Source of the DNA: Rhodococcus sp. 1163
Lineage (GTDB): Bacteria > Actinomycetota > Actinomycetes > Mycobacteriales > Mycobacteriaceae
Length of the DNA stretch: 64,000 nt
Assembly (NCBI RefSeq): GCF_002091985.1
Contig: NZ_MKKX01000017.1
Coordinates: forward strand, 1-64,000
Direction: 5' to 3'
Below are positions 18,211-27,283 of this stretch, one piece after another (the first letter of the stretch is position 1; each line of letters starts with the position of its first letter). The translations under genes were made by a program, and so were the position numbers. The notes under the pieces were generated by a model that was given only the letters and a program-made list of their open reading frames with translations, was not told the DNA's origin and ran no database searches.

Positions 18211-19383
18211 TCAGAACACGTCCGGAGTCACACCCGGCTTCTCGACGGTCGGCGGCAACGTCGCCAGAGCCGATATCCGCTTCAGACCGGCCACCTGCAG
18301 CAGATCGACGATGATCGACCGCAACTGAGCCAACACCACCGTCGCGGACAGACCTGCATTGTCGATCAGTTCAGGTTTCGCACCGGATGCGACCGACCGC
18401 AGTGCCCGCGCCGCGTCGGCCGCGTCGGGACGCTGCCCGGGATCGGCGAGAATCATCCGCCGCAGCACATCCACCGCTTGCGAGAGCTTCTCGACCTCGT
18501 CGACGAGTCGCGGATCGAGGATCTCGTCGTCACGCACCAGAGACAGCGAACGCCTCGCCAGCACCCGAATATTGCGCACTGCATTGTCGAGCGGATCAGC
18601 TGTCTTGGCCAAACCCGCAAGGCGGTTGCGTTGCCTCCAGTACAACGGTGAGATTCGCGCGATCTCTCGGCCACCCTTGAGTTCACTGCGCAGGGTGTCG
18701 ATATCCGATTGCGTCGCACGCGCCTTCTTCAGCGCTTCCTCGATGGGCTTCGGGTCGTTGGCAACGAGACCGTCGGCCACCTTCTGCAACACCTCGGACG
18801 CCGTTTTCAGAATCTTCGCCGCGTCCTTGCGCGCCCGCCACACCGGATGCGTCGGAATCAGCGCAACGATCGCGATCGCGACCAGCCCGCCGACCAACGC
18901 GTCGACCATCCGGTCGATTCCGCCGGAGTTTCCGGGTGGAATGAGCGTCGCAACAAGTACGGCCGAGGAGCCTGCCTGCATAGCAAAAATCGGACCGCCG
19001 TCGAGATAGACCGCGGCCGCCATCGCGAGTGCCACGACCAGAGCGAGCTGCCAGGGGCCGCTGCCGATCGCCGAAATGATCAAGTCGCCTACACCGATCC
19101 CCAGTGTGACGCCTACAACCAGTTCCGCCGAACGCCGCAACCGAGAACCCAGTGAGAGGCCGAGCGAGATGACGGCCGCAATCGGCGCGAAGAACGGAGT
19201 CGGGTGTCCGACGATGTCGGTTGCGACAAACCAGGCGACACCGGCCGCCAAAGCACACTGAATGATCGGCAACAACGAAGACTGGAGCCGGATACGTCCG
19301 GTCTTCAGCCGTGCCCTGCCACGCTTCGCCGTCGGGCGAAAGCGATCAGCCGAGGCCGAGCGCGTCCGCCGCTTTCGGGTCAC
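18211..19383 (-). CDS. FUSC-family (aromatic acid exporter-like) membrane protein
   Basis: About 390 residues. The N-terminal half has five to six membrane helices with GHPTPFFAPIAAVISLGLSL, typical of the FUSC/ArAE exporter family; the C-terminal half is a long soluble helical domain. Substrates of such proteins are aromatic acids or unknown amphiphiles. The start is difficult: the GTG at 19383 fits but overlaps DUF3151 by 38 bases without a good ribosome site, and an in-frame TTG about 35 codons later is the alternative. An open frame extends to 19572 but is a shadow of DUF3151. Confidence 0.8.
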   Translation of the reverse strand: MTRKRRTRSASADRFRPTAKRGRARLKTGRIRLQSSLLPIIQCALAAGVAWFVATDIVGHPTPFFAPIAAVISLGLSLGSRLRRSAELVVGVTLGIGVGDLIISAIGSGPWQLALVVALAMAAAVYLDGGPIFAMQAGSSAVLVATLIPPGNSGGIDRMVDALVGGLVAIAIVALIPTHPVWRARKDAAKILKTASEVLQKVADGLVANDPKPIEEALKKARATQSDIDTLRSELKGGREIARISPLYWRQRNRLAGLAKTADPLDNAVRNIRVLARRSLSLVRDDEILDPRLVDEVEKLSQAVDVLRRMILADPGQRPDAADAARALRSVASGAKPELIDNAGLSATVVLAQLRSIIVDLLQVAGLKRISALATLPPTVEKPGVTPDVF

Positions 19384-19762
19384 AGTCTTCGAGGAGGTCG
19401 AGGCAGCGGGCGTACTCGTCGTTCTCGCCGATATCGCGCGCAGCCTTTGCAAGAACGGCGACGCATCGGAGGAATCCTCGGTTCGGCTCATGGTTGTACG
19501 GGACCGGCCCGAACCCCTTCCATCCGTTGCGACGCAGCTGATCGAGTCCGCGGTGGTAACCGGTGCGCGCATAAGCGTAAGCGGTGATCGTCTGTCCAGC
19601 GGTCAAAGCGGCTTCCGCCAAATATGCCCAGGCAATCGAGGCCGTTGGATTGTCGGCAGCCACCTTCGCCGGGTCCTCGTGATTGAGAAGGGCCGACTCT
19701 GCCTCTTCGTCTCCAGGCAAGAGCGTCGGCTGCGGTCCAAGCAGGTCACCGAAAGAAGTCAT
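19346..19762 (-). CDS. DUF3151-family protein (Rv0360c-like)
   Basis: A 138-residue soluble actinobacterial protein. The conserved core TAYAYARTGYHRGLDQLRRN, followed by GWKGFGPVPYNHEPNRGFLR, is almost invariant in the family and looks like a helical TPR-like repeat. Function is unknown. The ATG at 19762 was chosen (MTSFGDLLG); an ATG three codons upstream is also possible. In mycobacteria the homologue lies in the same place between the purA and fba genes. Confidence 0.85.
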   Translation of the reverse strand: MTSFGDLLGPQPTLLPGDEEAESALLNHEDPAKVAADNPTASIAWAYLAEAALTAGQTITAYAYARTGYHRGLDQLRRNGWKGFGPVPYNHEPNRGFLRCVAVLAKAARDIGENDEYARCLDLLEDCDPKAADALGLG

Positions 19763-19863
19763 GGACCCCATTGTGCCCCGACACTCCGCGCGCGTGCGTC
19801 CACCCACCCTTCTGCTCGCTAGGCTCGTCTGCGTCGCACAGTCCGGTCAGTTGGGAGAACAGG

Positions 19864-20655
19864 GTGTCGGATCCGCAGGACAAGCCGAACGAGGTGGGCG
19901 AAGAGCCCGCCACCGAGGCGATTCGAAAACAAGAACCACCGGCCGCGAAGCAGCCGCTCACACCGAAGACCCCGCCTCCCGCGGCTCCCGATCCGGCCGA
20001 AGCCGAGACCACCGCTCTTACAAAGGTGCCGCCGACCACCGAACAGCCCCAGCCTGCGCCGTCGGCCGTGAAGCCCGCCGGCGCAACGCCCGCTGCCCGG
20101 CCGCCAGTGGCACCGCGACGCATCCCCGCGCGGGGTGAGCTCTCGCAGCCACAGGTCCGTCCCCAGCGCATCGAACCGACGCAGGGCACTTCGACCCGGA
20201 AGTCCGGGAACAGAAGATGGATCGCCGCACTCGTGGGCGCGTTGGTATTGATCGTCGCTATCGGTGTCGCGGGCTTCGCCTACCTCTCGCGGGACGACGA
20301 GGGCAGTTCGGTCGATGCGCAGATCAGAACGTCGATCCAATCGTTCACACAAGCATTGAGCGCCGGAGATCTGACGACTCTCCGAAGCGCCTCGTGCGGC
20401 GAACTCGCCACCTTCTACCGCGATATCCCGGACGCCGATTTCGCCGACGTCCACCGCATTGCCGTCGAGCAGGGCAATGTTCCGGTCGTGGAGAGCATCG
20501 ACGCCGTTCAGGTGACCGGTGACGCCGCGATTGCGCAGGTTCTTGCGCACACCGCGGCCAATCCCGCCGACTCCTCACCCCGCACCTTCGACCTGCGCCG
20601 TGACGGCGATGTGTGGAAAGTCTGCAGCCCGAGTAGCCCCGCACCCCCGGAGTAA
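19864..20655 (+). CDS. Single-pass membrane protein (Rv0361-like)
   Basis: A 263-residue protein with a long Pro/Ala/Glu-rich cytosolic N-terminus (residues 1-115), one membrane helix (about 118-140, WIAALVGALVLIVAIGVAGF) and an extracellular domain of about 120 residues resembling the NTF2/DUF4878 cystatin-like fold, with two cysteines. GTG start after GGGAG. Such domains are often found in actinobacterial envelope proteins, where they act as small binding modules. The strong bidirectional hairpin downstream separates it from fba. Confidence 0.8.
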   Translation: MSDPQDKPNEVGEEPATEAIRKQEPPAAKQPLTPKTPPPAAPDPAEAETTALTKVPPTTEQPQPAPSAVKPAGATPAARPPVAPRRIPARGELSQPQVRPQRIEPTQGTSTRKSGNRRWIAALVGALVLIVAIGVAGFAYLSRDDEGSSVDAQIRTSIQSFTQALSAGDLTTLRSASCGELATFYRDIPDADFADVHRIAVEQGNVPVVESIDAVQVTGDAAIAQVLAHTAANPADSSPRTFDLRRDGDVWKVCSPSSPAPPE

Positions 20656-20674
20656 TTCTCTGATCACGCCCAGC

Positions 20675-20712
20675 ACTCGGCCCCGCAACGAAAACACGTT
20701 GCGGGGCCGAGT
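20675..20712. terminator. Bidirectional terminator between Rv0361-like gene and fba
   Basis: Perfect 16-bp arms (20675-20690 and 20697-20712) with loop AAAACA, placed between two convergent stop codons. Confidence 0.88.
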
Positions 20713-20728
20713 CGGTCGAGGAAGGGTC

Positions 20729-21769
20729 CTATCCGGCGGACACGCTACGGCCGGCGGACTTCAGGTCGTTGCACGCCTCGATGACGCGAGCGGTCATCCC
20801 TGCTTCGGCCTTCTTCAGGTAACTGCGGGGGTCGTAGGCCTTCTTGTTGCCGACCTCGCCGTCGACCTTCAGGACGCCGTCGTAGTTGCTGAAGAAGTGC
20901 CCAGCGATCGGCCGACTGAATGCGTACTGAGTATCGGTGTCGACGTTCATCTTGACGACGCCGTAACCGAGTGCCTCTTCGATCTCACTCTTCGCCGAGC
21001 CCGATCCTCCGTGAAAGACGAAGTCGAACGGCTTGGAACCCTCGGCAAGACCTAGGTGCTCCGATGCGACCTTCTGGCCGTCGGCGAGCACCGAAGGCTT
21101 CAGCTTGACGTTGCCCGGCTTGTAGACGCCGTGCACGTTGCCGAACGTTGCTGCGAGCAGGTAGCGCGATCCCGCGTCGCCGGCGCCGAGGGCTTCGACG
21201 GTCTTGAGGAAATCCTCGTTCGAGGTGTAGAGCTTGTCGTTGATCTCGGCCTCGACACCGTCTTCTTCGCCGCCGACGACGCCGATTTCGATCTCGAGGA
21301 TGATGCGTGCTGCCGCTGAAAGGGCGAGCAGTTCCTTGGCGATCTCGAGGTTCTCATCGATCGCGATCGCGGAACCGTCCCACATGTGCGACTGGAAGAG
21401 CGGGTTCTTGCCTGCGTCGACGCGCTCCTGGGACAGGGCGATCAGCGGACGTACGTAGGTGTCGAGCTTGTCCTTCGGGCAGTGATCGGTGTGCAGCGCG
21501 ATGGTGACGTCGTAGCGCGCGGCGATCACGTGAGCGAACTCGGCGAGGGCTGCTGCGCCGGTGACCATGTCCTTGATCCCGAGGCCCGACGCGAACTCGG
21601 CGCCGCCCGTCGAGAACTGAATGATGCCGTCGCTACCTGCGTCGGCGAAGCCTTTGATGGCGGCATTGACGGACTCGGAACCTACGCAGTTGATAGCCGG
21701 AAATGCGAATTGGTGTTCCTTCGCCCGGCCAAGCATCTCGGCGTAGACCTCGGGAGTTGCGATCGGCAC
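20729..21769 (-). CDS. fba: Class II fructose-bisphosphate aldolase
   Basis: A zinc-dependent glycolytic and gluconeogenic aldolase of 346 residues. It opens with PIATPEVYAEMLGRAKEHQF and carries the HTDHCPKDKLD zinc and catalytic segment, EIEIGVVGGEEDGV, FGNVHGVYKPG and the phosphate-binding FHGGSGS. Length and sequence fit the M. tuberculosis enzyme. The GTG at 21769 follows GGAGGAAT at seven to eight bases; the ATG at 21784 belongs to the leader. Conserved synteny with the DedA genes upstream and DUF3151/Rv0361 downstream confirms the locus. Confidence 0.96.
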   Translation of the reverse strand: MPIATPEVYAEMLGRAKEHQFAFPAINCVGSESVNAAIKGFADAGSDGIIQFSTGGAEFASGLGIKDMVTGAAALAEFAHVIAARYDVTIALHTDHCPKDKLDTYVRPLIALSQERVDAGKNPLFQSHMWDGSAIAIDENLEIAKELLALSAAARIILEIEIGVVGGEEDGVEAEINDKLYTSNEDFLKTVEALGAGDAGSRYLLAATFGNVHGVYKPGNVKLKPSVLADGQKVASEHLGLAEGSKPFDFVFHGGSGSAKSEIEEALGYGVVKMNVDTDTQYAFSRPIAGHFFSNYDGVLKVDGEVGNKKAYDPRSYLKKAEAGMTARVIEACNDLKSAGRSVSAG

Positions 21770-21983
21770 GGTGGATTCCTCCATGTAAAGAGTCGATCGG
21801 CGAGCGCTCACGCGTAGTGGCGCGCGCCGTGTGTCCTCTGCAGTATGGCAACTCACCGACGCTGTGTCGCCCGGGACCCACCGCAGGGCTCTGAAATCGA
21901 TCACGGCTAATCGGGCAGTCCGTATCCGGTGGTCGAAACCTGTTGTTCAGGTTCTCCCAGGTTCGGCCGGTAGTGTGAGCGCC

Positions 21984-22712
21984 GTGAGTTTCAATGCCGC
22001 CTCGGAATCCGTGACGACCAACCTGGCTTTGCTGCCCGGGTTCCTCGATCCGGTCAACCTGCTCAATTCGTTCGGCGCCTGGGTGTTGGTCGGATTGCTG
22101 CTAGTCGTTTTCATCGAATCGGGGTTGCTGTTTCCCCTGCTACCCGGTGATTCACTGCTGTTCACAGCAGGGCTGATAGCGGCATCGAAGTCGACGGACA
22201 TCGAGCCGTTCGCACCCATCTGGCTCCTGCTGATCCTGATTCCCATCGCCGCGATCCTCGGTGACCAAGTGGGATTCCTTATCGGTTCCAAGGGCGGTAC
22301 CGCCCTCTTCAAATCGAACGACGCGCGCTTCTTCAAGAAGAAGTACATCGACGAGTCGCATGCCTTCTTCGAAAAACACGGGCCGATCACCATCATCCTG
22401 GCGCGCTTCGTTCCGATCGTTCGCACGTTTGCCCCCGTCGTCGCCGGTGCGTCGAAGATGAAGTACTCGCTGTTCCTGACCTACAACGTCGTCGGAGGCA
22501 TCCTCTGGGGTGCGGGTGTGACGATGCTCGGCTACCTGCTCGGCCAGATCGATTTCATTCGCGAGCACGTCGACATCATCTTCATCGTCATCGTTCTCGT
22601 CTCTGTGCTCCCGATCGTCATCGAGGTGGGCAAACGGATGATCAAAGCACGCAAGACTCCGTTGGCCGAAGCGACCGAGTCGATCGAATCGCAGCGGGAC
22701 GCCACTTCCTGA
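21984..22712 (+). CDS. DedA-family membrane protein
   Basis: A 242-residue DedA/SNARE-associated membrane protein, a family of proton-dependent lipid-carrier flippases or transporters required for envelope integrity. The signature FIESGLLFPLLPGDSLLF lies near residues 40-58, and the acidic and Arg motif FEKHGPITIILARFVPIVRT near 120-140. The GTG at 21984 is the likeliest start. A second DedA gene follows 15 bases later in the same direction, so the pair forms an operon. Confidence 0.9.
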   Translation: MSFNAASESVTTNLALLPGFLDPVNLLNSFGAWVLVGLLLVVFIESGLLFPLLPGDSLLFTAGLIAASKSTDIEPFAPIWLLLILIPIAAILGDQVGFLIGSKGGTALFKSNDARFFKKKYIDESHAFFEKHGPITIILARFVPIVRTFAPVVAGASKMKYSLFLTYNVVGGILWGAGVTMLGYLLGQIDFIREHVDIIFIVIVLVSVLPIVIEVGKRMIKARKTPLAEATESIESQRDATS

Positions 22713-22727
22713 CATGGTGCGTCGAGC

Positions 22728-23423
22728 ATGATCGGCCAGATCAACGTACAAGCGTCCGAGACGATGACGGCGATGGGCAGTTTCGGACCGCTCACCACTG
22801 CCGGTCCCCTCGTCGTGTGGACCATCGTCGTCGCCTTCGTGTTTCTCGAATGCGCTGTCATCATCGGCTTGTTTCTTCCCGGTGACTCGATGCTCGTGAC
22901 CGCAGGCATCGTCATGGCCACACACTCGTCCGGAGTCGGCCACATCTGGGCGCTGTCGGTGGGCGCGATGATCGCCGCGATCGCCGGAAATCAAGCCGGA
23001 TACGTCATCGGCCACCGCACCGGCTCCAAGCTCGTCGCACGCAAAAACGGCAAGTACCTCAACACGAAGAACCTGCACAAAGTGAATGTTCTGCTAGAGA
23101 AGCACGGCTTCTGGGCTGTGCTCGTGGCTCGCTGGATTCCATGGGTCCGCACGCTCTGCCCGATGGTCGCAGGCGCAGCGAACATGAACCATCGTAAATA
23201 CACGATTGCCAGCACCCTGGGCGCCATCATCTGGGCGCCGGTACTGCTGCTGATCGGCTTCTACTTCGGCAGCTTCCTCGAGCAGGTCCCGTGGCTGCTA
23301 CCGGCGGTATTGATCGCGATGATCGTCGCGCTCGTCTTGGGTACCGCACTCGGCATCTGGCAGTACCGCAAAGAGATGGCCCGCCCGACGGAAATCGTCG
23401 AGGTGGAAGAGGTTCGCGAGTAG
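22728..23423 (+). CDS. DedA-family membrane protein (second copy)
   Basis: A 231-residue paralogue of the preceding gene with the equivalent motifs ECAVIIGLFLPGDSMLV and LEKHGFWAVLVARWIPWVRT, but clearly diverged in the first 25 residues. Tandem DedA genes are common in this position in actinobacteria. It ends with a Glu-rich cytosolic tail, ending EVEEVRE, and converges on the GH76 gene with an eight-base gap. Confidence 0.9.
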   Translation: MIGQINVQASETMTAMGSFGPLTTAGPLVVWTIVVAFVFLECAVIIGLFLPGDSMLVTAGIVMATHSSGVGHIWALSVGAMIAAIAGNQAGYVIGHRTGSKLVARKNGKYLNTKNLHKVNVLLEKHGFWAVLVARWIPWVRTLCPMVAGAANMNHRKYTIASTLGAIIWAPVLLLIGFYFGSFLEQVPWLLPAVLIAMIVALVLGTALGIWQYRKEMARPTEIVEVEEVRE

Positions 23424-23430
23424 AGCTTCG

Positions 23431-24543
23431 CTACCGGAAGCCGGCCGCGGAGACGACGTGGGCGGCTTCCATCAACATCCATCCACTGAGTTGGACCGAT
23501 AGATCCCGCTCGGGAATCTTGGACGAGCGGACGGTTCCACCGGTGAACGTGGCGATGGAATGCCCCGGCCCGGGCAGGCGCGCCTCCTTGTTCCAGGCGG
23601 CGCCGAACAGCGGATGGTCCTCGACCTCGAGTCTGTTCTCCCACGCGGCCTCCGCCGATGCAAGCACGATCGACGCCGCCAGCGAGCGAGCCTGTTCGTC
23701 CTCGTCGCAGTCACCGGGGAGCGTCGTGGCGACGAAAGCGAGGTTGCGCGCCAGAATGCCGTCGAACAGACCGCCGTCACCGCCGCCCCCGCCCACGATC
23801 ACCAGATCCCGGCACAAGTGCGTCTCGACGGCGGCAACCAGCGCGTGAACGCGTGCGCGATGCCGCGGCGCATCGAGACGAACTGCCAATTCGGTCTCGA
23901 CTCCGAGCACGACGCCCTGGCAGTAGCTGAACACCGCACGATCGAGCACGCCACCCGTGCGAATGCCGTCGAGGATCAAACCCGTCGCCGGGTCGCGCAG
24001 GTGTGCGTCCATCCAGTCCGCCATGGCCTGTGCGCGCCACAGCCGACCGGTGCGGGCAAGCAGTATCGACGCAGGCCCGTTCGCCGGAGTGTTGTAGAAA
24101 TCGTCACCCTTACGCCACGGTATTCCGCCGCCCTTCTTCGGCGCCCAGGCGTCGAACAACTCCAATTCGATCGTGTGGATCGCCGACCGATTGTCGACGG
24201 CGTGCAACCGCTGCGATCGCTCCAGCGCAAGGCCGAGCCATGCCATGTCGTCGTAATAGTTGTTGGTCCATCCGGTGATGTTCCGAATGCGATGTGCGCG
24301 AGCAATTTTGGACAGCTTCCTGCGACGCTTGACCGTGGGCGCTCGAGTTGCCGCGTCGACAGCACAGTCCAGCAAGTGCGCCTGCCACCAGTAATGCCAA
24401 CGTCCGAACAGTCGTTCACGCCGGACGGGGGGCCACGCCACCACTCCTAGCGCGGTACCGGGCAGTCCCCACAATCGACGTACGTGGCGCGCGTAGACCG
24501 CCCCTTCCGCGGCGTCCGCACGCTGCGACCATTGCTCCTGCAT
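23431..24543 (-). CDS. Glycoside hydrolase family 76 protein (Rv0365c-like)
   Basis: A 370-residue (alpha/alpha)6-barrel protein related to alpha-1,6-mannanases. Family markers are the NNYYDDMAWLGLAL acidic pair near residue 96, LLARTGRLW and FSYCQGVVLGV. No signal peptide is visible, so it would act in the cytosol, as its mycobacterial homologue appears to. Mycolic-acid bacteria build mannose polymers (lipomannan), and turnover of these is a plausible role. The CQG replaces the usual NQG in the second motif. Confidence 0.82.
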   Translation of the reverse strand: MQEQWSQRADAAEGAVYARHVRRLWGLPGTALGVVAWPPVRRERLFGRWHYWWQAHLLDCAVDAATRAPTVKRRRKLSKIARAHRIRNITGWTNNYYDDMAWLGLALERSQRLHAVDNRSAIHTIELELFDAWAPKKGGGIPWRKGDDFYNTPANGPASILLARTGRLWRAQAMADWMDAHLRDPATGLILDGIRTGGVLDRAVFSYCQGVVLGVETELAVRLDAPRHRARVHALVAAVETHLCRDLVIVGGGGGDGGLFDGILARNLAFVATTLPGDCDEDEQARSLAASIVLASAEAAWENRLEVEDHPLFGAAWNKEARLPGPGHSIATFTGGTVRSSKIPERDLSVQLSGWMLMEAAHVVSAAGFR

Positions 24544-24586
24544 GCCCCGATCCTGCCATTACAGGCAAGACGAGTGACACAAGGAG

Positions 24587-25270
24587 TCAGGTCCACGCCT
24601 GAGACAAGTCCGCATGCTGCCGAATCCAGGAATGCATAGCGATACCCGCAGCCACTCCTGCGTTGATACTTCGAGTCGACCCGAACTGGGCGATGGACAC
24701 CGTCATCGAGGCGGCGCCGCGGGCTTCCTCCGTCACTCCCGGGCCCTCCTGGCCGAACAACAGCACGCAGTCACGCGGCAGAACCGCAGTTTCCAGCGGC
24801 ACCGATCCCGGTGTGTTGTCCACGGCGACAACGGTCAGCGCGTTCGCTCGGGCGAACTCGAGCAAGTCGGCGACCGTGGCGTGGTGGTGAATGTGTTGAT
24901 AGCGATCGGTAACCATCGCACCCCGCCGATTCCACCGACGACGACCGACGATGTGAACTGCCTGCGCAGCAAAAGCATTGGCCGTCCGGACCACTGTGCC
25001 GATGTTGGCGTCGTTCGTGAAGTTCTCGATCGCGACGTGAAGACTGTGCCGACGACTGTCGATGTCGGCAACGATCGCCTCACGTGTCCAATAGCGATAG
25101 GCGTCGACGACATTGCGTCGATCTCCGTTGTCGAGCAGTTCGGCGTCGTAACGAGCATCGGTCGGTCGCGGTGCCGTGTACTCCTCGATCCACGGACCGA
25201 CACCGTTGGGGGCCTCACCCCACTCCGTCGGTCCGGCATCGGCTGCGACTCCGGATTCCATGTCGCTCAA
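24587..25270 (-). CDS. TrmH/SpoU-family RNA 2'-O-methyltransferase
   Basis: A 227-residue SPOUT methyltransferase using S-adenosylmethionine. The three family motifs are present: NIGTVVRTANAFAA, LLFGQEGPGV and SINAGVAAGIAMH (a variant of SLNVSVA). A roughly 60-residue N-terminal extension precedes the catalytic domain. The target RNA (tRNA or 23S rRNA) cannot be read. The ATG start overlaps the upstream lipoprotein stop (ATGA), so the two are coupled. Confidence 0.87.
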   Translation of the reverse strand: MSDMESGVAADAGPTEWGEAPNGVGPWIEEYTAPRPTDARYDAELLDNGDRRNVVDAYRYWTREAIVADIDSRRHSLHVAIENFTNDANIGTVVRTANAFAAQAVHIVGRRRWNRRGAMVTDRYQHIHHHATVADLLEFARANALTVVAVDNTPGSVPLETAVLPRDCVLLFGQEGPGVTEEARGAASMTVSIAQFGSTRSINAGVAAGIAMHSWIRQHADLSQAWT

Positions 25271-25872
25271 AAGGTTTCGTTACTGTCGGCAGCAATGCGG
25301 AAACCGTGACCGGTCTCGTCGTTGTTGCAGGAGATACCGTCGGCAGCCGAGATGCACGTGTACCCGTCGCCGACGATCTGCTGACCCACCTCGAGCGGCG
25401 GATCGATCGTTGCACCACCCGAGGTGTACACCGCGCCACCGGAGCACATGAACTCGGCTGCGCCTTCGTTGGTGACGCGAATCCCGTTGCCCCAGCTGAT
25501 CATGCACGACTCAGGGCGCGGTGGAACCGGCGCGGTCGCGCCTTGACAGCCTGCCTCCGTTCGAGAAGGCAGGGTGACGATTCCGCACTGGAACTGCCCG
25601 TCCGGAGAACTGAAATAGTAGGCGCCCTGTAGCGGGGCATACGTAGTCTGCGGCATCGGCGGCGGCGGAGCAGGCTCGGTCGTGGTGGGAAGCGGCGCCT
25701 CGGTAGTGGTGACGGGAACAGGTGCGACCGTCGTAGTAGTGGTCGCGGCGGGCGCACTCGTCGTACTCGGCGGCGAGGTTACGGCCACCTCTGCACCGGA
25801 CTCACTGCCACATGCCGTCAACAGTGCCGACACCGCCAGGACTGCCGCTGCTGCAAGACGCTTGTCCACCAT
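25267..25872 (-). CDS. Putative lipoprotein with Thr/Pro-rich linker
   Basis: A 201-residue protein with a lipoprotein signal: MVDKRLAAAAVLAVSALL, then the TAC|GS lipobox with Cys21. A Thr/Pro/Ala-rich linker of about 50 residues follows, then a C-terminal domain with several cysteine pairs and YYFSSPDGQFQCGI and GYTCISAADGISC. This two-motif domain is frequent in secreted actinobacterial proteins of unknown function. The ATG at 25872 was chosen because it starts the signal peptide. It is coupled to the RNA methyltransferase gene. Confidence 0.82.
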   Translation of the reverse strand: MVDKRLAAAAVLAVSALLTACGSESGAEVAVTSPPSTTSAPAATTTTTVAPVPVTTTEAPLPTTTEPAPPPPMPQTTYAPLQGAYYFSSPDGQFQCGIVTLPSRTEAGCQGATAPVPPRPESCMISWGNGIRVTNEGAAEFMCSGGAVYTSGGATIDPPLEVGQQIVGDGYTCISAADGISCNNDETGHGFRIAADSNETF

Positions 25873-25954
25873 GAAATACCCCGACCCCGCTCTCACTGAC
25901 CTGTTTCGCAGTGCGACCCTACCGGCGCACCGAGACAAGCACTGTGGGGTGGGG

Positions 25955-26743
25955 TCAGGTGTGGCTCAAACGGCGGTTGATCTCCCGCGTCAACCATGCC
26001 GGCGAGAATCGCGAACCGATCGACATCGCCTTGGACTGCAACCCCACCGGGAAATGAACCTTGTGGAGTAGTCGCTTCGAAGGCCGGGTGGCGTCGAAGA
26101 TCGCTTCGGAGACGTCGTCGGCCGTCAGCTTGATCCCGAGCGAACTGGTGGTGCCCGTGGAAACACCCTGGGTCATCGCGGTCTGCACGAACAGCGGCCA
26201 CATCGCCTTCACCGAGATGTCGTACTCAGCCCATTCGAGGTCCAGGGCCTCGGTGATACCGCGAACCGCGAATTTCGTCGCGCCGTAGGTTACAAGTTCG
26301 GGTTGGCCGTAGATCGCTGATGCGGAACAGAGGTTGACGACCTGCGCACCGGGGGTGGCCTTCAGATACGGGAAGGCGGCGAGAGTTCCGTAGACGACCC
26401 CATTGAAGTTGATGTCGATCTGACGCTTGTGCACATCGAGAGAAATCTCTTCGAACTTGCCTGCAACAAGAATGCCCGCATTGTTGATCAGGACGTCGAG
26501 TCGCCCGCCGGACTCCGCGTCGAACTCTGTCAGCCGATCCGCCCACTGAACCGGGTCGGTGACGTCGAGAACTCCCGTGACGACCCGGCCACCGGCCGCG
26601 GCGATCTCCTTGCTCAACGACGCCAATCCCGTCTCGTCGATGTCATAGGCCCCGACGAGGTATCCCGAGCGAGCGAATTTCAATGCGGTGGACCGTCCGA
26701 TCCCGGCTGCCGCGCCGGTGATGAACACAGTTCGAGTAGTCAC
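25955..26743 (-). CDS. Short-chain dehydrogenase/reductase
   Basis: A 262-residue classical SDR. The NAD(P) motif TGAAAGIG lies at residues 9-16, NNAG at about 90, and the catalytic Ser with YGATK near 155-160. An Asp at the end of beta-2 (GAYDID) suggests preference for NAD. The GTG at 26743 is the only start near the first strand; the longer open frame upstream has no coding support. It is a single gene, and its substrate is unknown. Confidence 0.88.
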   Translation of the reverse strand: MTTRTVFITGAAAGIGRSTALKFARSGYLVGAYDIDETGLASLSKEIAAAGGRVVTGVLDVTDPVQWADRLTEFDAESGGRLDVLINNAGILVAGKFEEISLDVHKRQIDINFNGVVYGTLAAFPYLKATPGAQVVNLCSASAIYGQPELVTYGATKFAVRGITEALDLEWAEYDISVKAMWPLFVQTAMTQGVSTGTTSSLGIKLTADDVSEAIFDATRPSKRLLHKVHFPVGLQSKAMSIGSRFSPAWLTREINRRLSHT

Positions 26744-26830
26744 ACCGACAGGATAGGGGTTACTGGGATTATCGGTAAACATTTGGACAGATTTCAGGAC
26801 TACCCTTAGTAGGTCTTCGAGGAGATTTCG

Positions 26831-27283
26831 GTGAATCACGAACGAATTCTGCGAGCGGTTGCCTTCGTCGCTGTCGGCTACCTCGTCGTGTTGATCATCT
26901 GGGCCGGCTGGCTGCGAACGCACACACCGCCCGGGACCCTGCCCTACCAACTTGTCGGCTTGGTTGCCGGATTCGGCACCGCACTCGGGTTGGCCATGAT
27001 GGTCGCCAACCGCCCTACTGCCGAACAGCGACGCCTGGCCAAGAATGGCGTCGAGGGCTGGGCGACGGTCGAGGCGAGTCGCAGGATCGACGAGAGGAAA
27101 ATGGAACTCGACTTGGCATTCACAGTTCCCGGTTCGGATTCCTACGTCGGCAGAATCGTCTATTCGATACCCCCGTCGGAGACAGCGCGATTCCAAACCG
27201 GTCGAACCTTGCCGATCATGGTCGACCCGTCGGACCACCACCGCGTCCTACTTCTGCCTGGTGAATCCTTCGACGAGAAGTAG
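26831..27283 (+). CDS. Small membrane protein of unknown function
   Basis: A 150-residue protein with two membrane helices (about residues 8-28 and 38-60) and a soluble C-terminal domain of about 85 residues (NGVEGWATVEASRR, then IPIMVDPSDHHRVLLLPG-like strands) similar to DUF3592-type folds. GTG start with GAGGAG nine bases upstream. The last 36 bases overlap the end of the convergent YhhN gene. Confidence 0.7.
   Translation: MNHERILRAVAFVAVGYLVVLIIWAGWLRTHTPPGTLPYQLVGLVAGFGTALGLAMMVANRPTAEQRRLAKNGVEGWATVEASRRIDERKMELDLAFTVPGSDSYVGRIVYSIPPSETARFQTGRTLPIMVDPSDHHRVLLLPGESFDEK

Noticed and set aside
22152..23078. A 308-codon leftward open frame opposite the DedA genes
   Set aside because: The translation is rich in Asp, His and Arg without any domain, and both DedA proteins on the other strand are clear.
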